DNA of 64,000 nucleotides from Actinoplanes lobatus (GCF_014205215.1 NZ_JACHNC010000001.1:4345001-4409000); one strand, 5' to 3'; positions 8,623 through 17,294 are shown, numbered from the stretch's first letter. The notes: generated by a model from the sequence alone, not told the origin. Numbers and translations are program-made.

Positions 8623-8928
8623 TCAGGCGGGTGGGGGCCAGGCGGAGACGACCTCGGCGTGGCGGATGCCGCCCGACTCGGTGATGTGCCGGAACCAGGC
8701 GGCACACTCGGGGATCGAGGCGATCTCGCGGGCCGACGCCTCCGCCTCCTCCCGGGAGCGCCAGACCAGGACGTCCAGCCAGCCGCCGTCCTCCTCCTTG
8801 CTCAGGTAGGCGGCCAGGCAGCCGGGGAAGCCGCGGCGTAACGCCGCCAGCATGGCGGGGCGCTCGGCGATCAGTTGCTCCTCGGCGCCCTCGGCGATGG
8901 TGAAGCGGGCCAACTCGAGAACGGCCAT
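8623..8928 (-). CDS. Antibiotic-biosynthesis-monooxygenase-like (ABM/dimeric alpha-beta barrel) protein
   Basis: A 101-residue protein starting at ATG 8928. Its pattern of beta-alpha-beta with LARFTIAEG, a helix with RPAMLAALRRGFPG, and GWLDVLVWRSREEAEA fits the dimeric alpha-beta barrel superfamily that includes ABM quinone-forming monooxygenases and many proteins of unknown role. No cofactor residue can be assigned. It lies 41 bp downstream of the WYL regulator on the same strand and is probably co-transcribed with it. Confidence 0.7.
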   Translation of the reverse strand: MAVLELARFTIAEGAEEQLIAERPAMLAALRRGFPGCLAAYLSKEEDGGWLDVLVWRSREEAEASAREIASIPECAAWFRHITESGGIRHAEVVSAWPPPA

Positions 8929-8969
8929 GGTTCCTCGATTCTCCAGCGGGGACCGGTATGCCGCGGACC

Positions 8970-9941
8970 CTACGCGGCACCCCCGACATTTTTCGGCCGC
9001 GCGGCTGCGAGCAGGCGTTCCGCGATCCGGCGGGCGGCGTCGCGGATCTCCGGGCTGTCGACGATGCGGTAGTCGGCGGGGATGACGGTGAGCTGCTGGG
9101 CGTACCAGCGGGGGTTGCTGGTGCTGCCGGTCAGGATGGTGGTGCCCGGCTCCGGGCCGGGGGTCAGCGCGCCCAGGGCGGGGCTCAGCCAGGCGGGGAT
9201 GTCGGCGATCGGGGCCTCGATCAGGATCTCGGCGCGGAATTCCCAGCCGACGGCCAGGTGGGCGTCGAGCACGGCGACCGGGTCCAGGTCGGCGGGCGGC
9301 CGGAAGCCGGTGGGCAGGATCTCCACGGCGGTGACCCGGTCGATCCGGTACGCCCGTCGCGCGCCCGCCGCATGGGAGTGGCACAGCAGATACCACCGCC
9401 CGTGCCGCACCACGATGGCCCACGGGTCCACTTCGGCCGTCCACTCCGAACCGGCCTCGGTGCGATAGCCGACCCGTACCCGGAGATTCTGAGCGCACGC
9501 CCGCACCAGGCCGCTGGTGATCTCGGGGTCGGGCCGCGCGGCGCCGCGGTCGGGGGCCGGTGCGGCCGTCCGCCGGACCGCCTCGACCTGTGCGCCCAAG
9601 CTCTCCGGCAGCACCCGGACGATCTTGCCGAGGGCGCTGCCGACCGGATCGGCTGTGTCGCCGGCCGCGTGGTGGCCGTCGAGGACCGCCATGACCAGGC
9701 CGAGCGCCTCCGCCTGCGTGAAGATCAGCGGGGCGGGCCGGGCGCCGCGACCGACCTTGTATCCGCCGTAGGGCCCGCGGACGGACTCGATGGGGAGCCC
9801 GGCCTCGCGCAGGATGGCGATGTAGCGCCGGGCCGCCCGGTCGGAGATGCCGAGCCGTTCGGCGATCCGGTCCGCGGTGATCCCGGGAGCGCCCTGGACC
9901 GCCTCGTAGGCCATCAGCGCCCGTGCGGTCGGGCTCAGCAT
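8970..9941 (-). CDS. WYL-domain transcriptional regulator (YafY/DeoR-like)
   Basis: A 323-residue protein: N-terminal winged HTH (about 5-60; ITADRIAERLGISDRAARRYIAIL) followed by a WYL domain around 150-230 (DPWAIVVRHGRWYLLCHSH) and a C-terminal WCX-like part. WYL proteins bind nucleic acid or nucleotide-like ligands and control DNA-damage, phage-defence or metabolic genes. Here the only same-strand partner is the small ABM-like gene downstream, so local autoregulation is the simplest reading. It is divergent from the GNAT gene. Confidence 0.88.
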   Translation of the reverse strand: MLSPTARALMAYEAVQGAPGITADRIAERLGISDRAARRYIAILREAGLPIESVRGPYGGYKVGRGARPAPLIFTQAEALGLVMAVLDGHHAAGDTADPVGSALGKIVRVLPESLGAQVEAVRRTAAPAPDRGAARPDPEITSGLVRACAQNLRVRVGYRTEAGSEWTAEVDPWAIVVRHGRWYLLCHSHAAGARRAYRIDRVTAVEILPTGFRPPADLDPVAVLDAHLAVGWEFRAEILIEAPIADIPAWLSPALGALTPGPEPGTTILTGSTSNPRWYAQQLTVIPADYRIVDSPEIRDAARRIAERLLAAARPKNVGGAA

Positions 9942-10078
9942 CGGCGTACCCCTCGAATCCGGAAGTAGAACGTCCGGAGCGGAAGGCTAGCGTGCGGGCG
10001 TGACGGAGAACATCCCGCGAGCGCCCGCCGGTCTGAAACATCGTCGCGTGGCGGCGGTCGTTGTGTGATCGTGGGCGG

Positions 10079-10645
10079 ATGCCGCAACCGACGCTGACCA
10101 CCGAGCGGATGGTGCTGGTCCCGCTGACGGACGAGCATCTCGAGTACGAGGTGGAGCTCGACGCCGATCCCGAGGTGCTGCGTTACATCGAGGGCCGGGC
10201 CCGCACCCGTGAGGAGGTGGCCGGCTGTCACGCGGAGCGCATGGAGCTGGGTGGGCGGGTGGACGGGCTGGGCTACTGGCTGGCGACCGAGAGGACCGGA
10301 GAGTTCGTCGGCGTGATGATGCTGCCGCCGGCGGAACGGCCGGGGGAGGCCGAGCTGGGCTACCGGCTGCTGCGACGGTGCTGGCGGCGGGGCCTGGCCG
10401 CGGAGGGCGCCGCCGCGCTGGTGCGGCACGGCTTCGCGACGGCCGGCCAGGAGCGGATCATCGCGCAGACCATGACGGTGAACACCGGCTCCCGGCGGGT
10501 GATGGAGAAGTGCGGGCTACGGTACGTGCGGACCTTCTTCCCGGACTATCCGCCGATCCCGGGCTCCGGCGAGGGCGAGGTGGAGTACGCGATCACCCGT
10601 GCCGAATGGCGGGCCGCCACCGGTCTGCGGGAGGTGGGCCTGTGA
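10079..10645 (+). CDS. GNAT-family N-acetyltransferase (RimJ/RimL-like)
   Basis: A 188-residue acetyltransferase starting at ATG 10079. It opens with the RimJ/L-type LTTERMVLVPLTDEH, has the beta-strand/helix region GEAELGYRLLRRCWRRGLAAEGAAALV containing the acetyl-CoA pyrophosphate loop (RRGLAAEG), and ends with NTGSRRVMEKCGLRYV, typical of RimL-like enzymes that acetylate protein N-termini or small amines. The substrate is not predictable. Followed by the DUF4265 gene after 42 bp or more. Confidence 0.85.
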   Translation: MPQPTLTTERMVLVPLTDEHLEYEVELDADPEVLRYIEGRARTREEVAGCHAERMELGGRVDGLGYWLATERTGEFVGVMMLPPAERPGEAELGYRLLRRCWRRGLAAEGAAALVRHGFATAGQERIIAQTMTVNTGSRRVMEKCGLRYVRTFFPDYPPIPGSGEGEVEYAITRAEWRAATGLREVGL

Positions 10646-10687
10646 TGCGACGGTCGATCTTCTGGGAGACTACGTCTCCGCGCGGCT

Positions 10688-11215
10688 GTGGGGTGCGACG
10701 GCAAAGGGGTCCGGCATGACGAAAGCCGCTTGGTGACCGTCGTGGACGCGGTCAAAGTCCACTTCGACCTGCCGAGGACGAACGACGACTGGCCACCCGT
10801 GTCGGTCGAGAGCCTCTGGGCCGAACCGGTCGGCGACGACGTGGTCCGGCTCAGCAACGCGCCCTGGTTCGTGCGCGGTGTCGCCAACGGTGATCTGATC
10901 CGGGTGCGGCGGGACGAGGACGGCGTCCACTGGGCCACCGAGCAGGTGGAGTGGTCCGGGCGCTGCACGATCCGGGTCGTCCCGTTCGGCAGTGGCCCGT
11001 TGCGCGGTTCGGTGCAGCGGGTGCTGGACGCGTTCGAGCCGTTCGGGGTGACCGGTGAGGGCATCCGTCAGTACCACCTGGCCGCCCTGGACGTGCCGCC
11101 GGACGCCGACCTGGCCGCCGTCCAGCGGGTGCTGCGCGCCGGAGCCCGCGACGGCTGGTGGGACTACGACGAGGGCTGCGTGGGCGACGACTGGCTGGCC
11201 GCCGCCCCGAACTGA
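10688..11215 (+). CDS. DUF4265-domain protein
   Basis: Up to 175 residues; GTG 10733 is an alternative start giving about 160 residues and beginning just before the domain. The pattern VKVHFDL... VESLWAEPVGDDVVRLSNAPWF followed by VANGDLIRVR matches DUF4265, a family of unknown function often found near toxin-immunity or signalling genes. C-terminal WWDYDEGCVGDDW is also a family feature. No enzymatic residues are evident. It converges with the alpha/beta hydrolase. Confidence 0.7.
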   Translation: MGCDGKGVRHDESRLVTVVDAVKVHFDLPRTNDDWPPVSVESLWAEPVGDDVVRLSNAPWFVRGVANGDLIRVRRDEDGVHWATEQVEWSGRCTIRVVPFGSGPLRGSVQRVLDAFEPFGVTGEGIRQYHLAALDVPPDADLAAVQRVLRAGARDGWWDYDEGCVGDDWLAAAPN

Positions 11216-11224
11216 AAGCCCACC

Positions 11225-11240
11225 GGGCTGAGGTCAGCCC
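11225..11240. terminator. Possible bidirectional terminator hairpin
   Basis: Inverted repeat GGGCTGA-GG-TCAGCCC lies between the convergent DUF4265 and hydrolase genes and overlaps the hydrolase stop codon. The loop is tight and there is no T-run, so this is tentative. Confidence 0.35.
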
Positions 11241-12025
11241 ACCCGGGCGGGTGCGGCGAAGAACTCCGCGAGCGGCTCGACCACCTGGGCGGGCGCCCGG
11301 TTGACGGCGTCGTGCGCGGCGCGCGGCACCAGCAGGGTGCGGGCGTGCGGCAGCACCGCGGCCAGTGCCTCGTTGAGCCGCGGATAGTAGGACGGTCCGT
11401 TCGCGCCGCAGGCCAGCAGCACCTCGCAGTCGATCCCGGCCCACTGCTCGGCCGGCCCGGTGAAGGCCCGGATCCCGTCGACCTCGTCCAGCGTCAACGG
11501 CAGGAGCTCACCCATCTCGCGGCCGATCGGGGTGCGCATGAACAGCCGGCAGATCGCCGTCTGCACCGAGAGCGGCAGCCGGCTGGCCGCGCTGTGCGTG
11601 TTGATCCCGGCGCTGGTCAGGGCGAGCGCGCGGGCGATGTCGCCGGCTCGTGCCGCCTCCCGGGCGGGTTCCACCCAGGCGGTCGGGAAGAGGTCGCCGA
11701 TCGGGACCACCCCGTCGTAGAGGGCCAGCCGCTCGACCGCGCCCTGCCGTGCGGCGAGCAGGGCGACGATGCCGCCGCCGCTGTGCCCGAGGACGTTGTG
11801 CGAGCCGGTCTGCCGCAGCACCGTGAGCAGGTCGTCGACGTCCTCCTGGACGTCGTAGGGCAGGGACCGGGCCGGTGCGTCGCCGCGCCCCCGCCGGTCG
11901 TAGAGGTGCACGGTGAACCGGTCGGCCAGCTTCCCGGCCAGTCGGCGGTAGATGCCGGAGGTGACCCCGCCGCCGTGCACCACCACGATTCCCGGCCCGT
12001 TGCCGGTGGAGTGGACCTGAACCAT
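11234..12025 (-). CDS. Alpha/beta-fold hydrolase
   Basis: A 263-residue cytosolic hydrolase. Visible are the oxyanion region HGGGVTSGIYRRLA, the nucleophile elbow GHSGGG (Ser in NVLGHSGGGIVAL), an acid in the lid-following strand and a C-terminal His in RAAHDAV. The fold is that of esterases/haloperoxidase-like enzymes; the substrate is unknown. It is divergent from a TetR gene with a clear inverted-repeat operator between them, so the TetR protein probably represses this gene and itself. Confidence 0.85.
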   Translation of the reverse strand: MVQVHSTGNGPGIVVVHGGGVTSGIYRRLAGKLADRFTVHLYDRRGRGDAPARSLPYDVQEDVDDLLTVLRQTGSHNVLGHSGGGIVALLAARQGAVERLALYDGVVPIGDLFPTAWVEPAREAARAGDIARALALTSAGINTHSAASRLPLSVQTAICRLFMRTPIGREMGELLPLTLDEVDGIRAFTGPAEQWAGIDCEVLLACGANGPSYYPRLNEALAAVLPHARTLLVPRAAHDAVNRAPAQVVEPLAEFFAAPARVG

Positions 12026-12049
12026 CTGAACCCTGCCTTCGGTGAGGAA

Positions 12050-12076
12050 TAAACCGCGAACGACGTTCGCAGTTTA
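12050..12076. promoter_or_regulatory. Inverted-repeat operator between hydrolase and TetR genes
   Basis: TAAACCGCGAA (12050-12060) and TTCGCAGTTTA (12066-12076) form arms matching at 10 of 11 positions, separated by CGACG. It sits between the divergent starts at 12025 and 12082, 5 bp before the TetR start, a typical TetR self-operator position. Confidence 0.65.
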
Positions 12077-12081
12077 CAGTG

Positions 12082-12729
12082 ATGCGAGTGAGCGACGCAT
12101 CCCCCATCTGGATCCGCCCGGCCCGCGGCGCCCGCGGGCCCCAGCCCACCCACAGCCGGGACGAGATCGTCGAAGCCGCGATCGCCCTGGCCGACGCCGA
12201 GGGCCTGGCGGCCGTCTCGATGCGGGCGGTGGCCACCGCGCTGAACACCGGCGCCGGGTCGCTCTACCGCTACCTGTCGTCCCGCGACGACCTGCTCGAC
12301 CTGATGACCGACCGGGTGGTGACCGGGTTGCGGCCCTTTCCGGATCCCGCCGGGGAGCCGGTGGACTCGCTGACCGTCCTGGCCGGGCGGCAGCTCGCCC
12401 TCTACCGCCGGCATCCCTGGGCGATCGACCTGCTGCACCGCCCGACCGGGATCGGGCCGGAGGCCCTGGCCTGGTTCGACCACTGTCTCGGGGTGCTGGC
12501 GCCGGTGCCGTGCGGGTCGGCCGCCAAGTTCGAGGCGCTGGCCATGATGACCGGCGTGGTGACGCTCTTCGCCCGCTCCGAGAGCGCAGTGCCGCCGCCC
12601 GCCTTCACCGGGCTCGACCTGACGGTCTATCCCCATCTCGTCGCGGCTTTCGCTGATCCCGGGGCGCGGCGCCCGGACCTTTTCGACCGTACGCTGCGCG
12701 GCCTGCTCACCGCGCTGCTGTACGACTGA
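12082..12729 (+). CDS. TetR-family regulator (TetR_C-type ligand domain)
   Basis: About 215 residues. The N-terminal HTH is clear (SRDEIVEAAIALADAEG, then MRAVATALNTGAGSLYRYLSSRDDLL), with the C-terminal part (70-215) resembling the tetracycline-repressor-type ligand domain. ATG 12082 is preferred; a GTG one codon upstream is possible. It likely controls the divergent hydrolase through the palindrome at 12050-12076. The ligand is unknown. Confidence 0.88.
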   Translation: MRVSDASPIWIRPARGARGPQPTHSRDEIVEAAIALADAEGLAAVSMRAVATALNTGAGSLYRYLSSRDDLLDLMTDRVVTGLRPFPDPAGEPVDSLTVLAGRQLALYRRHPWAIDLLHRPTGIGPEALAWFDHCLGVLAPVPCGSAAKFEALAMMTGVVTLFARSESAVPPPAFTGLDLTVYPHLVAAFADPGARRPDLFDRTLRGLLTALLYD

Positions 12730-12961
12730 GGGGTGACCGCGACCCACCACTCAAGCCCGGATGCGGGCGCCACGGCCCGGAGTGGCAGACGATCGCGACC
12801 GCGCCGCCAGGGCCGCGCGTAGCCGTACCGGAAATCGGTGTCATGAAGTGGACCAGAGGCCGCAGCCGGCCGACAGGAAGGCAAAGCCCGCCCCTTCACT
12901 CACCGTTCACAACGGGTGACTCGGTGCAAGAGATCAGAAATGGGTGCCTAGGATGATCGGC

Positions 12962-13177
12962 ATGGACGATCCAGCTGAGGGTCCGGTCACCGCGGTACGT
13001 GTGGAGTGGACCGGGGCGCGCTACCGGATTCATCTGGTTCGCGGCGCCGGTGGGATGAGCGTCGTCGACGGCGGCGCCAAACCGGGCGAGGTGATGGCGG
13101 GGCTGCTGGCGCTCGGGGTTCCCGCCGGCGAGGCCGAGCACTGCGTGCGTGAGGTGGAGCCCGGCTACCGGGCGTGA
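12962..13177 (+). CDS. Small hypothetical protein
   Basis: A 71-residue acidic protein starting at ATG 12962 (MDDPAEG). No recognised domain; no membrane segment or signal. Coding is supported mainly by third-position GC and by a well-placed terminator-like hairpin right after the stop. Function unknown. Confidence 0.5.
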   Translation: MDDPAEGPVTAVRVEWTGARYRIHLVRGAGGMSVVDGGAKPGEVMAGLLALGVPAGEAEHCVREVEPGYRA

Positions 13178-13203
13178 GGGCCGGCCCGCTGGGGGACCGG
13201 CCC
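13178..13203. terminator. Bidirectional terminator-like hairpin
   Basis: GGGCCGG (13178-13184) and CCGGCCC (13197-13203) around a 12-nt loop, between the convergent small gene (stop 13177) and the FAD oxidoreductase (stop 13212). Confidence 0.45.
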
Positions 13204-13211
13204 GTCAGCCG

Positions 13212-14633
13212 TCAGGAGTCGAACGAGAAGCCGACGGCGTTGGCCGCCTTCAGGATGAAGCCGTCCCGGCCGCTGCGGTCGGCGCGGGCGATCGCGTTCC
13301 GGATGATCTGCACGGCCGGGTAGAGCACCGGCTCCGGCGGCACCGGCAGCGGCTTGCGCCGGGCCATCTTCAGCCGGGTACGAGCGGTGTCGCGACCGTC
13401 GAGCAGGTCCAGCATCACGGTCGCGCCGTAGCGTGTGGCGGCCACGCCGAGACCGGTGAAGCCGCTGCTGTAGGCCACCTTGCCGCCCATCGCCCGGCCC
13501 TGGAACGCGGCCAGCTGGGTGCACATGTCGATCATGCCGCCCCAGGCGTGGCTGAACCGGATGTCACCGAGCTGCGGGAACGTCCGCAGGAAGTGGTCGG
13601 CGAGCCGGGCGAAGGTCTCCGGGTTCTGGTCGTGCTCGGGCCGGATCGTGCCGCCCTTGTGGTAGACGACGTCGTAGCCGCCCCACAGGATCCGGTTGTC
13701 CGAGGTCATCCGGTAGTAGTGGAACTGCCGTGAGGCGTCCGAGATGCCGAACCGCCGGGTCCAGCCGATCTCCTCGATCTGGGCGGCGGTGAGCGGCTCG
13801 GTCATCAGCGCGTAGTCGTAGACCGGAACGGTCAGCAGGCGGTTGCGCTTGAGCAGCGACGGGAAGCCGTTGGTGGCCAGCGCCACCTTGCCGGCCCGGA
13901 TGCTGCCGGCCCAGGTCGCCGCCCGGATCGTGGCGCCCTCGTCCTTGATGTCGGTGACCGGGGTGTTCTCGAAGATCCGCACACCGAGCCGCAGGCAGGC
14001 GGCCTTGAGGCCCCAGGCCAGCTTGGCCGGGTGCACCAGCGCGGCGCCCTCGTGCTGCATGAGCCCGGCCCGGTAGAGCGGGGAGCGCACCAGCCCGGCC
14101 AGCCGCTCGCGGTCGTAGAAGGTGGTCCCCGCGGTGGTCGCCGCGCGCAACTCCTCGACCTGGTGCGGCTCGGTGGCGACGGCCAGCACACCCTCTTTCA
14201 CGAACTCGGCGTCGATGCCGTGCCGGACCAGGGTGTCCTCGAAGGCCGCGAAGTTCTCCGCGGCCAGACCGTCCAGGATCGGCAGCTCGTCGGCGAAGTG
14301 CCGGCGCCCGTTCTCGGTGCCGTGGGTGAGGCTGGCCTCGACGAAGCCGCCGTTGCGCCCGCTGGCCGCCCACGCGATCTCGTTGCCCTCGACGAGCACG
14401 ACGTCCCGGGACGGGTCGGCCTCCTTGGCGATCAGCGCGGTCCACAGGCCGCAGTAGCCGCCGCCGATGACCAGCAGGTCGGCCTCGGTCGAGCCGTTGA
14501 GTGCCGGCTCGGGAGCGGGCCGGCCGGGGTCTTCCAGCCAGAAGGGGGTGCGGACCGCGCCGTCCAGCGCCCGGCGGATGCGCTGCTCGTCGGTACGGAT
14601 GTCCTGATCGTAAGCGGGGGGTGTGGCCGCCAT
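13212..14633 (-). CDS. FAD-dependent oxidoreductase (DAO family)
   Basis: A 473-residue flavoenzyme. ATG 14633 is chosen because an AAGGGA ribosome site precedes it. The Rossmann signature VIGGGYCG (55-62) and GRNGGFVEASLT region are typical of the D-amino-acid/gamma-glutamylputrescine-oxidase-like group that oxidises C-N bonds. The first 50 residues (TPFWLEDPGRP) match the PuuB-like leader. A specific amine or amino-acid substrate cannot be named. A perfect palindrome and a TetR gene lie just upstream in divergent orientation, so control by that regulator is likely. Confidence 0.85.
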   Translation of the reverse strand: MAATPPAYDQDIRTDEQRIRRALDGAVRTPFWLEDPGRPAPEPALNGSTEADLLVIGGGYCGLWTALIAKEADPSRDVVLVEGNEIAWAASGRNGGFVEASLTHGTENGRRHFADELPILDGLAAENFAAFEDTLVRHGIDAEFVKEGVLAVATEPHQVEELRAATTAGTTFYDRERLAGLVRSPLYRAGLMQHEGAALVHPAKLAWGLKAACLRLGVRIFENTPVTDIKDEGATIRAATWAGSIRAGKVALATNGFPSLLKRNRLLTVPVYDYALMTEPLTAAQIEEIGWTRRFGISDASRQFHYYRMTSDNRILWGGYDVVYHKGGTIRPEHDQNPETFARLADHFLRTFPQLGDIRFSHAWGGMIDMCTQLAAFQGRAMGGKVAYSSGFTGLGVAATRYGATVMLDLLDGRDTARTRLKMARRKPLPVPPEPVLYPAVQIIRNAIARADRSGRDGFILKAANAVGFSFDS

Positions 14634-14714
14634 GGGGAGTCCCTTCCAACTCTCGAGACCGCCCGGCTGTGAACCGGTGGAGATCTCGTGAACCGAGGAT
14701 GCCGATGTCCCCAC

Positions 14715-14740
14715 TCTTATGTCAATGCGTTGACATAAGA
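14715..14740. promoter_or_regulatory. Perfect TetR-type operator palindrome
   Basis: Arms TCTTATGTCAA (14715-14725) and TTGACATAAGA (14730-14740), perfectly complementary over 11 bp, spacer TGCG. It is 18 bp before the TetR start and 81 bp before the divergent FAD oxidoreductase. The TTGACA in the right arm could also serve as a -35 box, which would make binding directly repressive. Confidence 0.75.
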
Positions 14741-14758
14741 ACACCCTAAGGTGGTGAC

Positions 14759-15454
14759 GTGCCAGGAGTGGAGCGCGTACGCAGTGTCGGAGCCCGTCGC
14801 CGCAAGACCCGCAGCGGAGTGGTGCTGACCGAGGACCTGATCGTCGATGCGGCGCTGCGGCTCATCGAGTCGCCGAGTGGCGATCGTCTCAGCGTCCGCC
14901 GCCTCGGCGCCGAGCTGGGCGCCGACCCGACGGCGGTGTACCGGTACTTCCGGGACCTGGACGCGTTGCTGCTCGCCGTCGCGGACCGGCTGATCGGTGA
15001 CGCCTTCGCCGATTTCGTCCCCCGCGACCACTGGGTCGACTCGCTGCGCGACCTCGCCCACTCGCTGCGCCGTTCGATGCGGCAGCACCCGCGGCTCGCC
15101 CACCTGCGGGCCATCCGGGTCACCGCCGGCCCGCACGAGATGCGGGTCGTCGACACCGGCATCGGGATCATGCTGAACGCCGGGTTCGCCCCGGCCGACG
15201 CGGTCCGGCACTACCGCGACTTCGTCGACACCGTGCTCGCCGTGGCGGCGGTCGACGCGGCCGAGCTCACCGAGGGGCAGGAGACGGCCGAGCAGGAGGC
15301 GTGGTCCCGGGTCTACACCTCACTGCCCGCCGACGGGTACCCGAACGTGCACCTGGTTCGCGAGCACCTCCCGTCGATGTACAACTCGGCCTTCCCGGGG
15401 ACCATCGAGAAGCTCCTCGACGCGCTGGTTCAGGCCGCCCCGACCCCGGCGTAG
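14759..15454 (+). CDS. TetR-family regulator
   Basis: A 231-residue regulator with a GTG start. After a basic leader (GARRRKTRSG) comes the HTH (LTEDLIVDAALRLIES, then VRRLGAELGADPTAVYRYFRDLDALL). The C-terminal part (80-231) is a helical ligand domain. It is divergent from the FAD oxidoreductase with the palindrome between them, and its 3' end overlaps the convergent methyltransferase by 25 bp. Likely represses itself and the oxidase; ligand possibly the oxidase substrate (inference). Confidence 0.88.
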   Translation: MPGVERVRSVGARRRKTRSGVVLTEDLIVDAALRLIESPSGDRLSVRRLGAELGADPTAVYRYFRDLDALLLAVADRLIGDAFADFVPRDHWVDSLRDLAHSLRRSMRQHPRLAHLRAIRVTAGPHEMRVVDTGIGIMLNAGFAPADAVRHYRDFVDTVLAVAAVDAAELTEGQETAEQEAWSRVYTSLPADGYPNVHLVREHLPSMYNSAFPGTIEKLLDALVQAAPTPA

Positions 15455-16230
15455 GCGCCGTACCGTTCCGGGTTGTCCACCGGCTCGCCCGTCTCGGGAC
15501 GCCACAGCGGCAGGTGCACCAGACCCGGCTCGACCAGTGGGAAACCGTCGAACCAGGCGGCGATCTCGGCGTGCGGCCGCAGCACGATCCCGGTGCCGGT
15601 GCGCGCCGACAGCCGCTGCGCCTCGAGCACCTCGGGCGGCTGCCCGTCCGAGGTGGCGTGCGAGATCACCAGGAAACTGCCCGGCCCCACCGCGTCACGC
15701 AGTGCGCCGACCAGCCCGGCCGGGTCGTCGGCGTCCGGCACGAAGTGCAGCACCCCGGCCAGCAGCACGGCCACCGGCTGCCCGAAATCGATCAGGCCCG
15801 ACCTGGCGGTACCGGTCAGGATCAGGCCGGTGTCCCGGGCGTCGGCGCAGATCACCCCGGTACGCTCCACGCCCGCCAGGATCGCCCGGCTGTGCTCCAC
15901 CGCCACCGGGTCCACGTCCACGTAGACCACCGCCGACCCGGGCGCCTCGGCCTGCGCGATCTCGTGCACGTTGCCCGCCGTCGGGATGCCCGAACCGATG
16001 TCCAGGAACTGCCGCACCCCGGCGCCGGTCAGGAACCGCACCGCCCGGCGCAGGAACACCCGGTTGGCCCGCATCGTCTCGCCGATGTCCGGCGTCATCG
16101 CCTCGATCTGCCCGGCCAGCTCCCGGTCCACCGGCAGATGGTGGGTGCCGCCGAGAAAGTAGTCGTACACCCGGGCGGTGCTCGGCCGGCTCGTGTCGAT
16201 GCCGGCCGGCACCCAATCCGTATCAGTCAT
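15430..16230 (-). CDS. SAM-dependent methyltransferase, PF04672 family
   Basis: A 266-residue protein of the actinobacteria-specific S-adenosyl methyltransferase family (Methyltransf_19). The N-terminal hallmark PSTARVYDYFLGGTHHLPVD is clear, followed by the SAM-binding glycine loop FLDIGSGIPTAGNVHE and the acidic loop VVYVDVDPVAVEHSR. These genes are abundant in Streptomyces and Actinoplanes and their substrates are mostly unknown. It follows on the same strand as the aminotransferase/acyl-CoA dehydrogenase genes with a 10-bp gap and may be the last gene of that operon. Confidence 0.9.
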   Translation of the reverse strand: MTDTDWVPAGIDTSRPSTARVYDYFLGGTHHLPVDRELAGQIEAMTPDIGETMRANRVFLRRAVRFLTGAGVRQFLDIGSGIPTAGNVHEIAQAEAPGSAVVYVDVDPVAVEHSRAILAGVERTGVICADARDTGLILTGTARSGLIDFGQPVAVLLAGVLHFVPDADDPAGLVGALRDAVGPGSFLVISHATSDGQPPEVLEAQRLSARTGTGIVLRPHAEIAAWFDGFPLVEPGLVHLPLWRPETGEPVDNPERYGAYAGVGAA

Positions 16231-16240
16231 GCACGCAGGT

Positions 16241-17293
16241 CTATCGGTTGTGGGCGATCACGGCAACGGCCTCGCCCAGCCGCGCCGCCGCGACCTCCAG
16301 ATCGGCGGCCGGCAGAAGCGAGAAACTGAGCCGGATCCGGTCCGCGCCGCCGCTGCCGTCGGCCCAGAACCGGGGCCCCGGCACGAACGAGACGCCACGC
16401 TCCTCGGCGACCGGCAGCAGCGCCTCGGCGGTCACCCCGGCGGGCAGCCGCGCCCAGACGAACCAACCCCCGGCGGGCGACCGCACCGCCAGCTCCGGGA
16501 CATGCTTGCGCAAGGCGCCGACCAGGGCATTCCTTTGCGTACGGTAACTCGCTCGCAATCCTGCCACGTGCCGCTCGAAGCCCCCGCCCGTGCAGAACGC
16601 CGCCATCGTGACGGCCGTCGTGTGGTTGACCCCGCCGCCGCTGTGCACGTACCCGAGCCCGGTCAGCCGCGCGATGATCTCCGGCTCGGCGTTGATCCAG
16701 CCGAGCCGCAGACCGGGCGCGACCGTCTTGGCGAACGACCCGAGCCGGACGACGGGGTCACCGCCGGCCATCGACCACAGCGACTCCGGGGCCGGTCCGT
16801 CGTAGGACAGCTCCCGGTAGGTGTCGTCCTCCACGATCGTCGCACCGACCTCCCGGGCCGCCTCGATCAGCTCGATCCGGCGTTTCCACGGCAGGCTGGC
16901 GCCGGTGGGATTGCCGAACGTCGGCACCAGGTAGATCAGTTTCGGTCGTACCTGCCGGACCGACCCGGCCTGGACGATCCGCAGCCCCCGGTCGGCCAGG
17001 ATCGGGAAGGCCAGGTGATAGGTGGGGGAGACGGCCAGCACCACGTCACCCGGGGCGGTGAGCACCTGCGTCACCAGGGCCAGGGCGTGCGAGGCGCCGC
17101 CGGTCACGAACGTCCGGCCCGGATCGCCGAGCCACTCCAGCAGCGGATCCGGCCCGGCCGCCGACCCGTAGGTCAGGGCCCGCCAGTCGTTGTCCCGTCC
17201 GGCGGAGGACCACTCCCGGACCGGCAGCAGGTCCGGCCGGGGATGCCCCCACGACAGGTCGAGGATCCCCGGCCGGTGATCGAACTGGATCAC
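16241..17293 (-). CDS. PLP-dependent aminotransferase, fold type I
   Basis: A 350-residue class I/II aminotransferase, shorter than the usual 390-420 (no N-terminal GntR domain, short first subdomain). Features: NPTG motif at 128-131, the PLP-ring Asp in VEDDTY (155-159), and the Schiff-base Lys189 in SFAKTVAPGLRLG. It resembles the MocR/2-aminoadipate-aminotransferase group. GTG 17293 lies 1 bp after the stop of the acyl-CoA dehydrogenase, so translation is coupled. In this context it may act on an amino-acid-derived carboxylate, but the substrate is unproven. Confidence 0.85.
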   Translation of the reverse strand: MIQFDHRPGILDLSWGHPRPDLLPVREWSSAGRDNDWRALTYGSAAGPDPLLEWLGDPGRTFVTGGASHALALVTQVLTAPGDVVLAVSPTYHLAFPILADRGLRIVQAGSVRQVRPKLIYLVPTFGNPTGASLPWKRRIELIEAAREVGATIVEDDTYRELSYDGPAPESLWSMAGGDPVVRLGSFAKTVAPGLRLGWINAEPEIIARLTGLGYVHSGGGVNHTTAVTMAAFCTGGGFERHVAGLRASYRTQRNALVGALRKHVPELAVRSPAGGWFVWARLPAGVTAEALLPVAEERGVSFVPGPRFWADGSGGADRIRLSFSLLPAADLEVAAARLGEAVAVIAHNR

Positions 17294-17294
17294 C

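Noticed and set aside
7059..10101. Long antisense frames (7059-8705 and the extended 8623-10101 frame)
   Set aside because: Composition is Arg/Pro/Ser-rich as expected for GC-driven shadows; real DUF2231, WYL and ABM-like genes explain the region, and only the last 101 codons of the second frame look like a protein.
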